From Prevotella sp. (GTDB taxonomy: Bacteria; Bacteroidota; Bacteroidia; Bacteroidales; Bacteroidaceae): a stretch of 37,318 bases of DNA. Of the stretch, positions 22,568-30,295 are shown one piece after another. Under the pieces are notes generated by a model that ran no database searches, was not told the DNA's origin, and was given only the letters and a program-made list of their open reading frames with translations. Position numbers and translations under genes: made by a program. Within the stretch, counting starts at the first letter, position 1; every line of letters starts with the position of its first letter. Location of the stretch: the NCBI GenBank assembly GCA_017615355.1, contig JAGAAJ010000045.1, forward strand, positions 1 to 37,318, read 5' to 3'.

Positions 22568-25081
22568 ATGGCTACCAATAACAACTATTTTCCTAAAAAG
22601 TCGGAGTCGGCTCCGATGATTTATGCCTACGAAGACAAGTATGACCCCAACCTGAGGGGCATCCTGAAGGTGGGCTATACCACGATTGGCGTGCAGGAAC
22701 GGGTGCGCCAGCAATATAATATTGTACGCCCGGGCGAGCCTCCTTATCGCATACTGGTAGAAGAATCAGCTATGCGACAGGATGGTACGACATTTATGGA
22801 TCATGATGTGCATCGAGCTCTGGTAAAAATGGGATGCCAAAACATAGAGGGTGAATGGTATCGCTGTACACCTCAGCAGGTTAGGTCTGCCATCGTTGCC
22901 GTCAGAGAAAGGGTAGATGTGGCATGGAATCGCGACAAGACCTTTGGCATGCGCCCAGAACAGAAGAAGGCAGTTGACAAGACGGCAGCATACTTTGACA
23001 GTTACAAGTTGGAAGACGGGCGTGTTCCGCACTTCCTCTGGAACTGTAAGATGCGCTTTGGCAAAACCTTTACTACCTATCAGCTGGCCAAGCGTATGGG
23101 ATGGACGCGAGTGCTGGTACTTACCTTCAAGCCTGCTGTGGCTCATGCCTGGGAAGAGGATCTGATGACGCATGTGGACTTCGACGGCTGGCAGTTTATT
23201 GCAAGAAATCCTGAGGCTACCATCGACTATCAGTTTCAGCACGCCGACAAGACGAAGCCGATGGTGGTGTTTGGCTCGTTCCAAGACTTTCTTGGGAAAA
23301 ACGCGGCCAGCGGCGGCATGAAGCTGAAGCATGAGTGGGCTCGGGAATTCAATTGGGACTGCATCGTGCTTGACGAGTACCACTATGGTGCCTGGCGCGA
23401 GAATGCGAAGGAGCTGATTGGCGTCAGCGAAGACTTAGGCAGCGAGATTGAGAATCCCGACTACTTCGACGAGGACCTGATTCCTATCACTTCGAATCAT
23501 TACCTCTATCTCTCAGGCACCCCTTTCCGTGCCATAGCCTCTGGAGAATTTATCGAGGAACAGATTTACAACTGGACATATTCTGACGAGCAGAAAGCCA
23601 AAGAAGAATGGGGCGACAAGCCAGATAATCCATACGCCTCGCTACCAAAAATGGTGCTGCTGACCTATCAGCTGCCTGCTGAAATATCGCGAGTGGCCGA
23701 GGAGGGAGAGTTTGATGAGTTTGATTTGAACTCGTTTTTCGAGGCAGAGGGTAAAGGTGAAGATGCCATATTCAAACATCACGATGAGGTACAGAAGTGG
23801 CTCGACATGTTGCGAGGACAGTATCTGCCTACATCAATTAACGATCTGAAGGCTGGTAATCGCAAGCCACCTTTGCCATTCCTGAATGGTGACCTCTATA
23901 CGAACATGAATCATACGCTGTGGTTCTTGCCGAATGTTGCATCGTGCTTTGCCATGCGGAATCTGCTGACAGAGTTGCAGAACACCTTCTATCATGACTA
24001 TCGGGTCATCGTCTGTGCAGGTACTCGGGCAGGTATCGGTCAACAGGCGCTACCTCCCGTTGAGAAAGCTATGTCGCATCCTGATCCACTACATTGTAAA
24101 ACTATCACGCTGACCTGTGGCAAACTGACAACGGGCGTAACTGTTCGTCCGTGGACGGGTATCTTCATGCTGCGCGACACCTCGTCACCAGAGACTTACT
24201 TCCAGTCGGCATTCCGCGTGCAATCACCCTGGACCATCACCAATAGCGACGGGCTACATCCGAATCGAGTGGAGATATTGAAGCAGGTGTGTTATGTGTT
24301 CGACTTCTCTCCTAACAGAGCTTTGCGTAAAGTGGCCGACTACTCTTGCCAGTTGAATGTGGAAGAAGGGAATCCTGAGAAGTGTGTCGATGATTTCATC
24401 AAGTTCCTGCCTGTACTCTGCTATGAGAACGGCGTGATGAAAGCATTGTCGGCGAGCGATGTGCTCGATATGGCGATGAACAACACGTCGGCCACACTTC
24501 TGGCACGGCGTTGGGAGAGTGCCTTGTTGGTAAACGTGGATAACTTCACGCTTCAGCGACTGATGAATAATGAAGCGGCTATGGCTGCCCTGATGAAGAT
24601 TGAGGGCTTCCGTTCGCTGAATCAGGACATCGAGACCATTATCAACGAGAGTGATTCCATCAAGAAAACTCGCAAGGATCATGAAGAAGGACTTACACCT
24701 AAAGAAAAGAAAGAACTGACGGATGCAGAGAAGGAAATTAAGAGTAAACGTCGCCAAATACAGGAGAAACTGATGAAGTTCGCTACGCGCATACCTATTT
24801 TTATGTATCTGACGGACTTTAGAGAATATTCTCTGAAAGACGTTATCCTGCAGTTGGAACCAAAACTGTTTGAACGTGTAACAGGTCTGACAAAACAGGA
24901 CTTTGCATTGTTGGTAAGTCTGAATGTGTTCAACGAAGCGCTGATGAATGATGCCGTCTATAAGTTCAAACGCTATGAGGATAGCAGTCTGAGCTATGCC
25001 GGCATCGACCGTCATGAGGGCGAAAAGATGGTTGGCGGCTATAGCACCGTCATCTCAATTGAAGAGTATCGACACTCATGA
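22568..25081 (+). CDS. GIY-YIG nuclease-SF2 helicase fusion (ATP-dependent restriction subunit)
   Basis: 837 aa. The N-terminal ~110 residues are a GIY-YIG/T5orf172-type nuclease: IYAYED (18-23), KVGYTT (34-39), RVRQQY (45-50), DHDVHRAL (78-85) and GEWYRC (95-100). The SF2 helicase core follows: Walker A in NCKMRFGKTFTT (G165-K166-T167), LVLTFKP (motif Ia), VLDEYHYG (Walker B DEYH, 269-272), SGTPF (motif III, 316-320), LTTGVTV (motif V) and QSAFRVQ (motif VI, 546-552). A long helical C-terminus (about 600-837) with a Lys/Glu-rich coiled coil (~700-735) may contact the MTase subunits. Inference: an ATP-driven translocating endonuclease cutting unmodified DNA. It has no separate specificity gene, so recognition should lie in the MTase subunits. 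No terminator was found after it. Confidence 0.87.
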   Translation: MATNNNYFPKKSESAPMIYAYEDKYDPNLRGILKVGYTTIGVQERVRQQYNIVRPGEPPYRILVEESAMRQDGTTFMDHDVHRALVKMGCQNIEGEWYRCTPQQVRSAIVAVRERVDVAWNRDKTFGMRPEQKKAVDKTAAYFDSYKLEDGRVPHFLWNCKMRFGKTFTTYQLAKRMGWTRVLVLTFKPAVAHAWEEDLMTHVDFDGWQFIARNPEATIDYQFQHADKTKPMVVFGSFQDFLGKNAASGGMKLKHEWAREFNWDCIVLDEYHYGAWRENAKELIGVSEDLGSEIENPDYFDEDLIPITSNHYLYLSGTPFRAIASGEFIEEQIYNWTYSDEQKAKEEWGDKPDNPYASLPKMVLLTYQLPAEISRVAEEGEFDEFDLNSFFEAEGKGEDAIFKHHDEVQKWLDMLRGQYLPTSINDLKAGNRKPPLPFLNGDLYTNMNHTLWFLPNVASCFAMRNLLTELQNTFYHDYRVIVCAGTRAGIGQQALPPVEKAMSHPDPLHCKTITLTCGKLTTGVTVRPWTGIFMLRDTSSPETYFQSAFRVQSPWTITNSDGLHPNRVEILKQVCYVFDFSPNRALRKVADYSCQLNVEEGNPEKCVDDFIKFLPVLCYENGVMKALSASDVLDMAMNNTSATLLARRWESALLVNVDNFTLQRLMNNEAAMAALMKIEGFRSLNQDIETIINESDSIKKTRKDHEEGLTPKEKKELTDAEKEIKSKRRQIQEKLMKFATRIPIFMYLTDFREYSLKDVILQLEPKLFERVTGLTKQDFALLVSLNVFNEALMNDAVYKFKRYEDSSLSYAGIDRHEGEKMVGGYSTVISIEEYRHS

Positions 25082-25135
25082 GTGAGGACATCAGGGCCTG
25101 GCGAATGTTCCACTATGATTGTTTTAAGCAGATAA

Positions 25136-25167
25136 TTTGCTCATTTCAAAAATAGTCTGTATCTTTG
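25136..25167 (+). promoter_or_regulatory. Promoter of the TPR-PP2C phosphatase gene
   Basis: TTTG (25136-25139), a 20-nt spacer and TATCTTTG (25160-25167) make a complete Bacteroidetes -33/-7 promoter about 45 nt before the ATG at 25212. Confidence 0.85.
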
Positions 25168-25211
25168 CATCGTTGATTACTATAAGAATCGTTGTCAGGA
25201 AGGATTCGCTT

Positions 25212-27065
25212 ATGAAAAAGACTGCTGATTTGATTTTCCTTACATTGCTGCTGCTGACCATAGGTGCTACACGCTCCTGGGCTGTAGACCATCTGCCGGC
25301 TGACATCCAGCAGCTGACGGACGATGCATTCCGCTATTACAGCTCGCGACAGACGGAGAAATATTTCGAAACCGTGAAGGCGGTAAAGGAAGCTACGGAG
25401 AAGAAATACGACGAGACATACTACAGGGCGTGCAGCTACGAGGCCCTCTACATGTTTGAGTACGTCGACCGCAAGGAGGGCGTCAAACTGGCTCACTCGA
25501 TGTATCATCATGCAAAGGACGGTGAAAGCAACATCGGCATGTACTTCGCCACCTTCACCCTGGGCTCTATCCGCGAGATGTCGGGCAACTACGAGTTGGC
25601 AGAAAAGAGTTTCAAGCAGGCCATTGAGCTGAAGGAGGAATACTTCCCCGACGAAAGCGGCGCTCCCATCTACCTGGGGCTCTGCGAGATAGCACTCAGG
25701 AAGAAAGACTATGACGCCGTGCAGTCGTATGCCCGTAAGGCGCTGGACGAGCCCAACATCATTCCCATGAACCAGGTGACGGCATGGACATATAAATGCC
25801 TGGTGCGCTACAATCAGGGCGACAGCATCGGCTTTGAGGAGGCCTACAGGGAGCGTGAGCAACTGATAGAGAAGTATGGCGGTCAGGGCGGCATCTTCGG
25901 CGAGCTGCTCACCGTCTATCAGGCCAAGAACCGCAAGCAATGGGAGCTGGCCTTGCGACGCACGGACACGCTGATACACCTGCAGAACAAATGTGCGCAG
26001 AAGGCTGAGATCTACGAGCACATGGGCAATCTGGAACAGGCCCTTTATTGGCAGAAGCGCACGAGGGAAGTCATCGACTCCATCCAGTCGGCCGAGGTGC
26101 GCACGCAGATGACGGAGTTTGACACCGAGCTGGCCATCACCTATGCCGAGAACGAGGCGAAGGAACAGCAGCTGGCCAAGGAACGCCTGCTGCTGACATC
26201 AGGCGGCGTTATAGCAGCCCTTCTCATCGTGTTTCTAAGCATCTTCGCCTATCGCCGCAGGAAGCAGCTGAAACGACTGGAGAGCTTCAACAACAAGCTG
26301 CAGGAAGCCTACGACAAGCTGGAGGAAACCACCAAGGCCAAGGAGCGTATGGAGAGCGAGCTGCGCATTGCCCGCGAGATACAGAAACGCATGCTGCCGC
26401 ACGTATTCCCCAAGCGCAAGGACATAGACATCTATGCCATGATGACGCCTGCCAAGGAGGTAGGCGGCGACCTCTATGGCTACGCCTTGATTGACGACCT
26501 GCTGTATTTCTGCGTGGGCGACGTCAGCGGCAAGGGTGTGCCCGCTGCCCTCTTCATGGCTGAGGTCACACGCATGTTCCGCACGCTGGTGGACGGTCGC
26601 CTGATGCCCGACGTCATTGCGAAGCGACTCAACCATGCGCTGGCCGAAGACAACGAGCAGGGAATGTTCGTCACCATGTTTATCGGACTTATCAACCTCA
26701 AGACTGGTCACATGGAATTCTGCAACGCAGGCCATAATCCGCCCCTGCTCGACGGCGAATACATGAAAATGGAGTCCAACGCCCCCATCGGTCTATGGCC
26801 TGAGCTTGACTTCGAGGGCGAGGAAGTGGACGACATGCACGGGAGAACCCTCTTCGTCTATACCGACGGCATCAACGAGGCAGAGAATATCAACCAGGAG
26901 CAGTTTGGCGACGAGCGCCTGCAGGCCTTGCTCAAGCAGGATCTGGGCGATGCCCGTCAGACCTCAGAGACGATACACAAGGCTGTGGAGGATTTTGTCG
27001 GCGATGCTGAGCCCAGCGACGACCTTACGAAAATGTGTATTAAAATGAAGTCTGTAAATTCATAA
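25212..27065 (+). CDS. Membrane sensor with periplasmic TPRs and cytoplasmic PP2C/SpoIIE phosphatase
   Basis: 617 aa from the ATG at 25212 (MKKTADLIFLTLLLLTIGATRSWA, a signal peptide); the upstream open frame overlaps the promoter. TPR-like helices fill residues ~25-310 (FTLGSIREMSGNYELAEKSFKQAIEL; IYEHMGNLEQALYWQKR). One transmembrane helix lies at ~327-347 (SGGVIAALLIVFLSIFAYRRRK), then a coiled coil (NNKLQEAYDKLEETTKAKERMESELRIAREIQ), then a PP2C-type domain of the RsbU/SpoIIE kind. Metal-binding motifs are AKEVGGDLYGY (~415-424), VGDVSGKGVPAALFM and PSDDLTKM (~600-607). Such proteins dephosphorylate anti-sigma-antagonist proteins or similar partners in answer to a signal. No anti-sigma factor or STAS partner is next to it, so its target is unknown. 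Confidence 0.9.
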   Translation: MKKTADLIFLTLLLLTIGATRSWAVDHLPADIQQLTDDAFRYYSSRQTEKYFETVKAVKEATEKKYDETYYRACSYEALYMFEYVDRKEGVKLAHSMYHHAKDGESNIGMYFATFTLGSIREMSGNYELAEKSFKQAIELKEEYFPDESGAPIYLGLCEIALRKKDYDAVQSYARKALDEPNIIPMNQVTAWTYKCLVRYNQGDSIGFEEAYREREQLIEKYGGQGGIFGELLTVYQAKNRKQWELALRRTDTLIHLQNKCAQKAEIYEHMGNLEQALYWQKRTREVIDSIQSAEVRTQMTEFDTELAITYAENEAKEQQLAKERLLLTSGGVIAALLIVFLSIFAYRRRKQLKRLESFNNKLQEAYDKLEETTKAKERMESELRIAREIQKRMLPHVFPKRKDIDIYAMMTPAKEVGGDLYGYALIDDLLYFCVGDVSGKGVPAALFMAEVTRMFRTLVDGRLMPDVIAKRLNHALAEDNEQGMFVTMFIGLINLKTGHMEFCNAGHNPPLLDGEYMKMESNAPIGLWPELDFEGEEVDDMHGRTLFVYTDGINEAENINQEQFGDERLQALLKQDLGDARQTSETIHKAVEDFVGDAEPSDDLTKMCIKMKSVNS

Positions 27066-27197
27066 CTACCTTCCTGCCTTTTGCCAATTTTTGTTTAAAT
27101 TAAGTGATTGAACGAATGTAAAATAAGGGCGGCGGCTCGCAAACAGAGTTTAAAGGAAGAATTGAAAATGTTAAAATGAAAGAAAAGTAACTGACAT

Positions 27198-27231
27198 TTT
27201 GTCTGCTTTACATCATTTTACCCTATATTTG
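27198..27231 (+). promoter_or_regulatory. Promoter of the DegP/HtrA gene
   Basis: TATATTTG (27224-27231) as -7, with TTTG (27198-27201) 22 nt upstream as a slightly distant -33. The ATG at 27282 is about 50 nt downstream. The rest of the 216-nt gap is AT-rich with nothing else recognised. Confidence 0.7.
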
Positions 27232-27281
27232 CATTGGTGTTTATAGCACGGAAAACAGATATTAACAAAACCAATACGAAT

Positions 27282-28793
27282 ATGAAAAAATTCTTCAGCT
27301 ATTTAGTACCTGGCACCAGTTTCGCTGCCATCGTCTTTGCTATCGCTGCCTTCAGCAGCACCAACGCAGCTACCCATCCGCAACCCGTAACGGAGCCTAC
27401 GCTTCCTGCCCTGACCGACGTGCAGGCAGTACCCGTGGCGCAGCCCGTCGACCTGACCTATGCCGCAGAGAGGGCGCTGCCATCAGTAGTACATATTAAG
27501 AATACCCAGAACTCGAAGATTCAGACGGTGGAATACAGCGACCCGTTTGAGGACTTCTTCAGCGACCCCTTCGGCGGATTCTTCGGACGCGGACAGGGCG
27601 GCAACAACGGTACCCGCAAGCGTCAGGTGCAGACACCGAAGCGCACGGCTGCCGGCAGCGGTGTGATCATCCGCAGCGACGGCTACATCGTGACGAACAA
27701 CCACGTGGTGGAGGGCGCCGACGAGCTGACTGTCACTTTGTCGGACAACAAGGAATATTCCGCACGTATCATCGGTACTGACAAAACGACCGACCTGGCT
27801 CTCATCAAGATTGACGGGCGCAACCTGCCGGCCATCGAGATTGCCAACAGCGACCAGGTGAAGGTGGGCGAATGGGTGCTGGCCATCGGCAACCCGCTGG
27901 GACTGAATAATACGGTGACCGCAGGCATCATCTCGGCCAAGGCCCGCACGCTGGGTGCCAACGGCGTGGAGAGCTTCATCCAGACCGACGCCGCCATTAA
28001 TGCCGGCAACTCGGGCGGTGCGCTGGTGAACACCAACGGACAGCTCGTAGGCATCAACGCCATGCTCTACTCGCAGACGGGCAGCTACAGCGGCTACGGC
28101 TTCGCCATCCCCACCACGATGATGAACAAGGTGGTGGACGACCTGAAGGAATACGGCACCGTACAGCGTGCCATCCTCGGCATCATGGGCACTGACGTGA
28201 AGAACTATGTGGACCAGGAGAAGGAGAAGGGCAACGAGGTGGACCTCGGCACGATGGAAGGCATCTACGTGGACAAGGTGGTGGAAGAGAGTGCTGCCGA
28301 GGAGGCCGGCCTGCAGAAGGGCGACGTGATTATCGAGGTGGACGGCCAGAAGGTGACGAAGTTCGGCGACCTGACAGGCATCATCGCCCAGAAGCGTCCC
28401 GGCGAGAAGATGAGCATCGTCTACCTGCGCGATAAGAAGAAACACTCGAAGACCGTCACGCTGAAGAACGAACAGGGCAATACTCAGGTGGTGAAGAACG
28501 CCGACCTGGATATCCTGGGCGCCGACTTCCGCGAGTTGACTCAGCAGCAGAAAGAACAGCTCGACATACAATATGGCCTCGAGGTGATCAAGGTGAAGGG
28601 CGGCAAACTGAAGGATGCCGGCATCGAGAAGGGATTCGTCATCCGTCAGGTCAACGACCAGCCCGTCAGCACTACCGAGGAACTGGATGCCATCGTCAAG
28701 GACGTGAGCACTTCAAGAGATCCCGTGCTCATCATCAAGGGCATCTACCCGACAGGCAAGAAGAAGACCTTCGTGGTAGAGCTGGGCGAATGA
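27282..28793 (+). CDS. degP: Do/DegP-type periplasmic serine protease (HtrA)
   Basis: 503 aa from the ATG at 27282 (MKKFFSYLVPGTSFAAIVFAIAAFSSTNA, a signal peptide or anchor); the open frame upstream of it is leader. The trypsin-like domain shows the complete triad: His141 in TNNHVVEGADEL, Asp171 in TTDLALIKI, Ser244 in NAGNSGGALVN. A Gly/Phe-rich loop (EDFFSDPFGGFFGRGQGG, about 85-105) precedes it, like the LA loop of DegP. Two PDZ domains follow (EGIYVDKVVEESAAEEAGLQKGDVIIEVDG; and LKDAGIEKGFVIRQVNDQPVSTTEELD). The family degrades or refolds misfolded envelope proteins under stress, usually as oligomeric cages. It has its own promoter. The gene name follows the family; MucD or DegQ would be equally valid. 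Confidence 0.95.
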   Translation: MKKFFSYLVPGTSFAAIVFAIAAFSSTNAATHPQPVTEPTLPALTDVQAVPVAQPVDLTYAAERALPSVVHIKNTQNSKIQTVEYSDPFEDFFSDPFGGFFGRGQGGNNGTRKRQVQTPKRTAAGSGVIIRSDGYIVTNNHVVEGADELTVTLSDNKEYSARIIGTDKTTDLALIKIDGRNLPAIEIANSDQVKVGEWVLAIGNPLGLNNTVTAGIISAKARTLGANGVESFIQTDAAINAGNSGGALVNTNGQLVGINAMLYSQTGSYSGYGFAIPTTMMNKVVDDLKEYGTVQRAILGIMGTDVKNYVDQEKEKGNEVDLGTMEGIYVDKVVEESAAEEAGLQKGDVIIEVDGQKVTKFGDLTGIIAQKRPGEKMSIVYLRDKKKHSKTVTLKNEQGNTQVVKNADLDILGADFRELTQQQKEQLDIQYGLEVIKVKGGKLKDAGIEKGFVIRQVNDQPVSTTEELDAIVKDVSTSRDPVLIIKGIYPTGKKKTFVVELGE

Positions 28794-28794
28794 T

Positions 28795-28920
28795 GAGTCA
28801 GGAATCAGGAGCATAAAGCTGTTTGCCGGACAAAAACGGCAAAGGCAAGGAGTTGGGAGTTAAAAAAGTTTAAACGACGGAAAATAACTCCCAACTCCTA
28901 GCTTTTACTCTTAACTCTTT
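28795..28920. repeat. Heptamer repeats and 15-bp hairpin before rpoD
   Basis: Three weak units (GAGTCAG, GAATCAG, GAGCATA) follow the degP stop. A perfect 15-bp inverted repeat (28848-28862 / 28885-28899) consists of 7-nt units GGAGTTG, GGAGTTA and their complements. The right side continues as AACTCCC, AACTCCT, AGCTTTT, ACTCTTA, ACTCTTT up to 28920, 2 nt before the rpoD -7 element. A further hairpin TTTGCCG/CGGCAAA lies at 28822-28843. One of these may terminate degP transcription, though no strong T-run follows. Confidence 0.85.
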
Positions 28921-28922
28921 CG

Positions 28923-28930
28923 TATCTTTG
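28923..28930 (+). promoter_or_regulatory. -7 element of rpoD
   Basis: TATCTTTG, 36 nt before the ATG at 28967. The -33 region is occupied by the ACTCTTA/ACTCTTT heptamer repeat, and no TTTG is seen at the right distance. Confidence 0.75.
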
Positions 28931-28966
28931 CAGGTTGAAACGCTTTAATACCTGAAACCACACAAA

Positions 28967-29830
28967 ATGAGACAGCTCAAAATCACCAAATCGATAACGA
29001 ACCGTGAGAGCGAGGCCCTGGAGAAATATCTGCAGGAAATCAGTAAAGAAGAGCTAATCAGCATAGAGGAGGAGATTGAATTGGCACAGCACATCCGCCA
29101 AGGCGACCGCAAGGCGGTGGAGCGACTGGTCAAGGCCAATCTGCGCTTTGTGGTATCGGTAGCCAAGCAATATCAGAATCAAGGGCTGTCGCTGCCCGAC
29201 CTCATCAACGAAGGCAACCTGGGACTGCTGCGTGCTGCGGAGAAATTCGACGAGACACGCGGATTCAAGTTCATCAGCTATGCCGTATGGTGGATTAGGC
29301 AGAGCATCCTGCAGGCATTGGCCGAACAGAGCCGCATTGTCCGCCTGCCCCTGAACCAGGTGGGAGCTGTCAACAAGATCAGCCGTGCGGCCAATAAGTT
29401 TGAGCAGGTGCACGAACGCAAGCCATCGGCCGAGGAGCTGTCGGCCAATACCGACCTGCCTGTGGAGAAGATTGACGAGGCGATGGCAGCCAACTCCCGC
29501 CACGTGTCGATGGACGCTCCCTTCAGCGAGAGCGACGACGGCTCGCTGCTCGACCTGCTGCCCAACGACGACATCCCTGAAACTGACAGCACGCTGGTGG
29601 ACGAGTCGCTGAAGACGGAGGTGGAACAGGCCCTGAAGACGCTGAGCGACCGCGAGCGCAACATCGTGAAGGCTTTCTTCGGAATCGGCCAGCCGGAGCT
29701 CACGCTTGACGAGATAGGCATGAAGTTCGGCCTGACACGCGAGCGCGTCAGACAGATCAAGGAGAAAGCATTGCGCAACCTGCGCAACAACAACAAGTAC
29801 AACATCCTGAAAGGTTACTTGGGAAAGTGA
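28967..29830 (+). CDS. rpoD: Primary sigma factor RpoD (short Bacteroidetes type)
   Basis: 287 aa, the usual length of the Bacteroidetes housekeeping sigma, which lacks region 1.1 and the non-conserved region of E. coli RpoD. Seen: region 1.2 (ESEALEKYLQEISKEELISIEEEIELA); region 2 with VKANLRFVVSVAKQYQNQGLSLPDLINEGNLGLLRAAEKFDETRGFKFISYAVWWIRQ; region 3 (IVRLPLNQVGAVNKISRA); region 4 with LTLDEIGMKFGLTRERVRQIKEKALRNLR (the -35-type recognition helix). It directs RNA polymerase to the TAnnTTTG promoters seen throughout this window. The start at 28967 fits MRQLKITKSITNRE, conserved in the phylum. A small exported protein gene follows after 33 nt. Confidence 0.98.
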   Translation: MRQLKITKSITNRESEALEKYLQEISKEELISIEEEIELAQHIRQGDRKAVERLVKANLRFVVSVAKQYQNQGLSLPDLINEGNLGLLRAAEKFDETRGFKFISYAVWWIRQSILQALAEQSRIVRLPLNQVGAVNKISRAANKFEQVHERKPSAEELSANTDLPVEKIDEAMAANSRHVSMDAPFSESDDGSLLDLLPNDDIPETDSTLVDESLKTEVEQALKTLSDRERNIVKAFFGIGQPELTLDEIGMKFGLTRERVRQIKEKALRNLRNNNKYNILKGYLGK

Positions 29831-29863
29831 GTCATTGAGAATCAAGAATTGAGCATTAAAAGA
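29830..29863 (+). repeat. Heptamer repeat between rpoD and the next gene
   Basis: Units TCATTGA, GAATCAA, GAATTGA, GCATTAA with a 7-nt period fill the gap from the rpoD stop to the next ATG (29864). Confidence 0.8.
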
Positions 29864-30295
29864 ATGAAGAAATATATCATTGTCGCTTTGTGCCTGATGA
29901 TGGGCATAGGAACGGCAAGCGCCAAGAAGCAACAGGTGGAGAAGATGTATATGTTCGGTATGGCAGCAGCCTTTACCGACACCATCGTGCACTTCACCAA
30001 CATACAGATCGTGGACAGCGTCTGGATAGAGTCGAAGAACAATTTCCTGCAAGACCGCGATGTCTATTCCAACCAGCTGCGTACCTTCCTGCGCGACAAG
30101 CAGCAGGCTCCCAACCGCACCTGCATCGTCTTCTATTCCACCAAGCGCGAGAAGCTGGAGAAGAAATACCAGAAGATGAAGCGCCTCTATGGCAAGGACA
30201 AAAAGGGAGTAGAGCACTTCGACGTGAGATACATCATGGATACTGACTTCAAGTTTCAGCCAGTAAAGCAGGAGGAGGAACAGCAGGATGAGTAG
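29864..30295 (+). CDS. Small exported protein of unknown function
   Basis: 143 aa from the ATG at 29864 (MKKYIIVALCLMMGIGTASA, a signal peptide cleaved near ASA-KK). The mature part has FTDTIVHFTNIQIVDSVWIESKNNFLQDRDVYSNQLRTFLRDKQQAPNRTCIVFYSTKREKLEKKYQKMKRLYG, then VEHFDVRYIMDTDFKFQPV and an acidic tail (KQEEEQQDE). No cysteine-based lipobox is seen. I do not recognise a family beyond a likeness to conserved Bacteroidales hypothetical proteins. Its stop overlaps the next gene by 8 nt (ATGAGTAG), so it belongs to the kinase/peptidase/PqqD cassette. It could be a substrate of that cassette, but an exported, long protein is not a typical RiPP precursor. Confidence 0.7.
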   Translation: MKKYIIVALCLMMGIGTASAKKQQVEKMYMFGMAAAFTDTIVHFTNIQIVDSVWIESKNNFLQDRDVYSNQLRTFLRDKQQAPNRTCIVFYSTKREKLEKKYQKMKRLYGKDKKGVEHFDVRYIMDTDFKFQPVKQEEEQQDE

